Source: an uncultured Bacteroides sp. (GTDB lineage Bacteria > Bacteroidota > Bacteroidia > Bacteroidales > Bacteroidaceae). Taken from it: a stretch of DNA of 64,000 nucleotides. Below, piece after piece: positions 61,331 through 64,000 of the stretch. How positions within the stretch are numbered: the stretch's first letter is position 1; each line of letters begins with the position of its first letter. The stretch is taken from assembly GCA_959606905.1 (NCBI GenBank), contig CAUHML010000009.1, positions 29,597-93,596 on the forward strand, in the 5' to 3' direction. The position numbers and the translations under genes are program-made. The notes under the pieces are model-generated. The model saw only the letters and a program-made list of their open reading frames with translations. It made no database searches and had not been told where the DNA came from.

Positions 61331-62350
61331 TTAATAAAGTATCAGATTAAAATCGACATAGATTGGCAGATGATCGCTAATACCCCCCTGATATTTCATT
61401 CCTTTATAGGTGCGGAAAGGTTCCTTATCGCCATATTTCTTATCTTCGGTCAATAGAAAAGGGAGGTTGGAAACGGTTGCTTTGTTTTCGCTTGTGGAAA
61501 AACTGTTTGCTGGGTTAAGTAGAGAACCGGATACAATTAGGTGATCGAGTAATCCCCATTCTCCCCGATATTTGTATGAACCGAAATTTTTGGATTGGGC
61601 TTTTCGGGCAAGTAAATGGTAAAGCTTTAAAGGAGAAGGAGCAGTTGGCGGAGGGGATTCTGCTTCCAGTATTTTCTGAATAGATTTATTGGTCGGATAG
61701 TCATTGAAATCTCCCATAATGATAATTTGTGGATGAAGCCGTATGTTGAGAATACTGTCAGCCTCTGTGTACAGTATTCGGGCTGCATGAAGGCGGTACG
61801 GTTCGGATTCTTTTGCTCCGCCGGAACGACTTGGCAAGTGGCAGACAAATACGTCCAGTGTGTCTCCGGTCAGTAGCAAACCACTGACGTGCAACAAATC
61901 TCTCGTGGGGCGAAACTGTTTCAGGGGCGGAATAGAGACAGAGCGGAAAGACAAGAGCTTGAATAAATCCCGTTGATAGAGCAATGCTACGTCAATGCCT
62001 CTTAAATCGGGAGAGTCGGTCATGACATAGCGGTAATTCAATTCCTTTAAAGGAGAACGGCGGGTGAGGTCGCGAAGTACCGTATCATTTTCTACCTCAC
62101 ATAACCCGACTAATGCCGGAGGTTCCCATTCGCCGACGGCAGTAATGACACGCGCCATATCAGTCAGCTTTTTCTTGTATCTGGTGTAATTCCAATGACG
62201 GAGGGCATCGGGAAGAAACTCACGGTCGTTTTTCAACGAATCATGATGTATGTCGAATAGGTTTTCTACATTCCAACTTACAACTCTGAAACGGATTTGT
62301 TGTGCAAAGGAGAGGGTGCAGAAGCCCATAACAAAAAAGATTATGGCCAT
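61331..62350 (-). CDS. Secreted endonuclease/exonuclease/phosphatase family protein
   Basis: A 339-residue protein when started at MAIIFFVMGFCTLSFAQQ (62350), which gives a clean signal peptide. An in-frame upstream ATG at 62428 would overlap the dipeptidase gene and add a charged leader. The EEP fold shows VVSWNVENLFD, GLCEVENDTVL (metal-binding Glu), VCHLPSRSGG, IIMGDFNDYPTNKS and ISDHLPIYVDF with the catalytic His. The family includes nucleases, phosphodiesterases and sphingomyelinase-like enzymes. The substrate cannot be told here. It is probably co-transcribed with the dipeptidase gene upstream of it. Confidence 0.88.
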   Translation of the reverse strand: MAIIFFVMGFCTLSFAQQIRFRVVSWNVENLFDIHHDSLKNDREFLPDALRHWNYTRYKKKLTDMARVITAVGEWEPPALVGLCEVENDTVLRDLTRRSPLKELNYRYVMTDSPDLRGIDVALLYQRDLFKLLSFRSVSIPPLKQFRPTRDLLHVSGLLLTGDTLDVFVCHLPSRSGGAKESEPYRLHAARILYTEADSILNIRLHPQIIIMGDFNDYPTNKSIQKILEAESPPPTAPSPLKLYHLLARKAQSKNFGSYKYRGEWGLLDHLIVSGSLLNPANSFSTSENKATVSNLPFLLTEDKKYGDKEPFRTYKGMKYQGGISDHLPIYVDFNLILY

Positions 62351-62408
62351 AGCTGCTCTTTTTCTGCTACGACCACAATCTCCTTTTTTATAGTGGCTTA
62401 TCTGTCCG

Positions 62409-63869
62409 TTACTTTTTGGCAGGTACATGTGCCAGAATATCCAACAGATGTTTCCAGAATTTCTCTACGGTAGGGATAAGCATCCGTTCGTCAGGAGAGT
62501 GAACTCCTGTCAAGGTCGGGCCGAAAGAAATCATATCGAGCGTCGGATACTTGTCGAGGAACAGACCGCATTCCAGTCCGGCATGAATCGCCTTTATTTT
62601 GGCATCTACGCCGAATAGACGTTTGTATGATTCGGCAGCCACTTCTAGGATAGCTGAATGTGGGTTCGGTTTCCAGCCCGGATAACCTTCACCGAAGGTA
62701 ACATTGGCTCCTGCCAGTTGGAAAGCGGAGCGGACAGTATTTGCCATGTCGTCGCGTGCGGACAGGATAGAACTGCGTTGGCTGGTTTCGATACGGATGA
62801 CATTGTTCGGTTTCATCTTGACAGAAGCCAGATTAGTAGACGTTTCTACCAGTCCGGGGATGTCCTGACTCATGGCATAAACACCGTGAGGGGCTGCATA
62901 CAGAGCTTTCAGCAGACGGGCGGTGGTATCCTGATCGATAGCTGTTTTACGGGGAGTTTCCGATTCAAGGACTAGTCGCAAGTCCGGTTCGGTAACGGAT
63001 AACTCGTTTTCTACTTCGCTGGTGAAGATATTCAGTTCGGTGCGGACGTCATGTTTGGCGTCTTCGGGAACCGCGCAGATTGCGTATGCTTCGCGAGGAA
63101 TGGCGTTGCGCAGGTTACCGCCGTTGATTTTGCAGAGGTACAGGTCATGTCTGGTAGCCATGCGGGTGAGGAAGCGGTTCAGTATTTTGTTGGCATTGCC
63201 TCGTCCGAGGTGGATGTCACCACCGGAGTGCCCTCCTTTCAATCCTTTCACTTCTACTTTGAAGAAGAAATATCCGGCGGGAACTTCAACCTCTTTATAA
63301 GTAAACTCTGCAACGGAATCGATACCTCCGGCGCATCCGATAAAGATCTCTCCTTCATCTTCCGAGTCGAGATTAAGCAGGATGTCACCACTCATGAAAC
63401 CTTCTTTCAGGGCGAAAGCTCCGGTGAGTCCGGTTTCCTCGTCTACGGTAAACAGGCATTCCAGCGGACCGTGTTCAATGCTGTCGTCGGCCAGAATAGC
63501 CAGTTCGGTGGCTACGCCGATACCGTTGTCGGCTCCAAGGGTGGTACCTTTCGCTTTCAACCATTCACCGTCAATTTCTGTTTCAATGGGGTCGGTGAGG
63601 AAGTCGTGTTGAACGTCGTTGTTCTTTTCACACACCATGTCGATATGCGATTGCAGTACGACAGTTTGCAGGTTTTCTTTTCCCGGAGTAGCGGGTTTCT
63701 TGATAAGTACGTTACCGGCTTCGTCCACTTTGGTTTCCAGGTTATGTTTTGCTCCGAATGCCTTCAGGTAGGCAATCATTTTTTCTTCCTTCTTCGAAGG
63801 GCGGGGCACCTGGCAGATTTCTTCGAAATACTTGAATACGCCGGCCGGCTTCAAATCTTTTTTTTCCAT
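62409..63869 (-). CDS. pepD: Aminoacyl-histidine dipeptidase (PepD-type, M20)
   Basis: A 486-residue cytosolic metallopeptidase that hydrolyses Xaa-His and other dipeptides. The two-zinc M20 site is visible in order: LQSHIDMVCEKN (His, Asp), TLGADNGIGVA (bridging Asp), TVDEETGLTGA (catalytic Glu and ligand Glu), LNLDSEDEGEI, and GLECGLF near the C-terminus. A lid or dimerisation domain lies at about 205-380 (GGHSGGDIHLGRGNANK). Normal length for the family. It is the first gene of the minus-strand pair with the EEP-family gene. Confidence 0.96.
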   Translation of the reverse strand: MEKKDLKPAGVFKYFEEICQVPRPSKKEEKMIAYLKAFGAKHNLETKVDEAGNVLIKKPATPGKENLQTVVLQSHIDMVCEKNNDVQHDFLTDPIETEIDGEWLKAKGTTLGADNGIGVATELAILADDSIEHGPLECLFTVDEETGLTGAFALKEGFMSGDILLNLDSEDEGEIFIGCAGGIDSVAEFTYKEVEVPAGYFFFKVEVKGLKGGHSGGDIHLGRGNANKILNRFLTRMATRHDLYLCKINGGNLRNAIPREAYAICAVPEDAKHDVRTELNIFTSEVENELSVTEPDLRLVLESETPRKTAIDQDTTARLLKALYAAPHGVYAMSQDIPGLVETSTNLASVKMKPNNVIRIETSQRSSILSARDDMANTVRSAFQLAGANVTFGEGYPGWKPNPHSAILEVAAESYKRLFGVDAKIKAIHAGLECGLFLDKYPTLDMISFGPTLTGVHSPDERMLIPTVEKFWKHLLDILAHVPAKK

Positions 63870-63974
63870 GCTGTTTCTATTTTATAATAGGAATAGAAGA
63901 GTGGTTTTGGCTTCTTCTATTGCTAAATATGGTTAATTTGATTGGCTTATCTGAACTCATATCTCATTAAAGCC

Positions 63975-63982
63975 TATCTTTG
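63975..63982 (+). promoter_or_regulatory. Promoter -7 element TATCTTTG facing out of the window
   Basis: Matches TAnnTTTG on the plus strand in the divergent gap before pepD. It would serve a gene to the right of the window. Confidence 0.45.
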
Positions 63983-64000
63983 CACTCACAAAATTAATAG

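Noticed and set aside
63051..63887. A 278-residue plus-strand reading frame
   Set aside because: It is antisense to the clearly coding PepD gene and its translation has no family features.

Overview
The window is a stretch of chromosome from a gut Bacteroides (genus-level call). The evidence is: SusC/SusD pairs next to glycoside hydrolases, a very large one-protein hybrid two-component regulator, Bacteroides-type TAnnTTTG promoter elements in place of E. coli-like ones, few Shine-Dalgarno sites, Bacteroides-type tyrosine recombinases, and Rpn/IS982/ISL3 relics. The species cannot be fixed from the sequence alone.

Layout. (1) 1-1.7 kb: an intact Mpi/Tsr-type tyrosine recombinase beside a GTTAC-N7-GTAAC palindrome, possibly one end of an invertible segment lying left of the window, then a small acidic protein. 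(2) 1.76-29.2 kb: a decaying island that I interpret as an integrated element. It lies between a 19-bp direct repeat formed by the 3' end of a tRNA (1756-1774) and the same 19 bp in a complete tRNA-Ala(GGC) gene (29181-29199), with a broken integrase just inside the left end. Its cargo is a polysaccharide utilisation locus (PUL): AraC regulator, SusE-like lipoprotein, SusC, SusD, GH78, GH20, a frameshifted second GH78, GH3 and a separate GH20. Scattered among these are ruined genes (GH35, F5/8C domain, GH28-like, GH20, Rpn nuclease) and remains of at least four IS types.

(3) 29.3-45.0 kb: ordinary chromosome. It holds DUF4286-ruvC, a lipoprotein pullulanase, a twin ABC ATPase, a PAS histidine kinase, gpmA-fbaB-fsa (glycolysis and related aldolases), a 1315-residue hybrid two-component regulator, and an operon of an AmgK-like sugar kinase fused to a RapZ-C domain plus a MurU-like nucleotidyltransferase. 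(4) 45.6-59.9 kb: a second, intact PUL: SusC, SusD, Ser-type sulfatase, GH20, GH2 and GH29. Together these fit desulfation and stepwise removal of GlcNAc, galactose and fucose from sulfated host glycans such as mucin O-glycans. (5) 60-64 kb: an MscS channel, a secreted endonuclease/phosphatase-family protein and a PepD-type dipeptidase.

The strongest unusual signals are the tRNA-Ala island, the two four-unit 22-bp palindrome arrays whose paired arms covary (33.9 and 61.2 kb, both between convergent genes), the AmgK-RapZ-C/MurU operon, a perfect 30-bp inverted repeat at 27.8 kb, and the recombinase-associated palindrome at the left edge.
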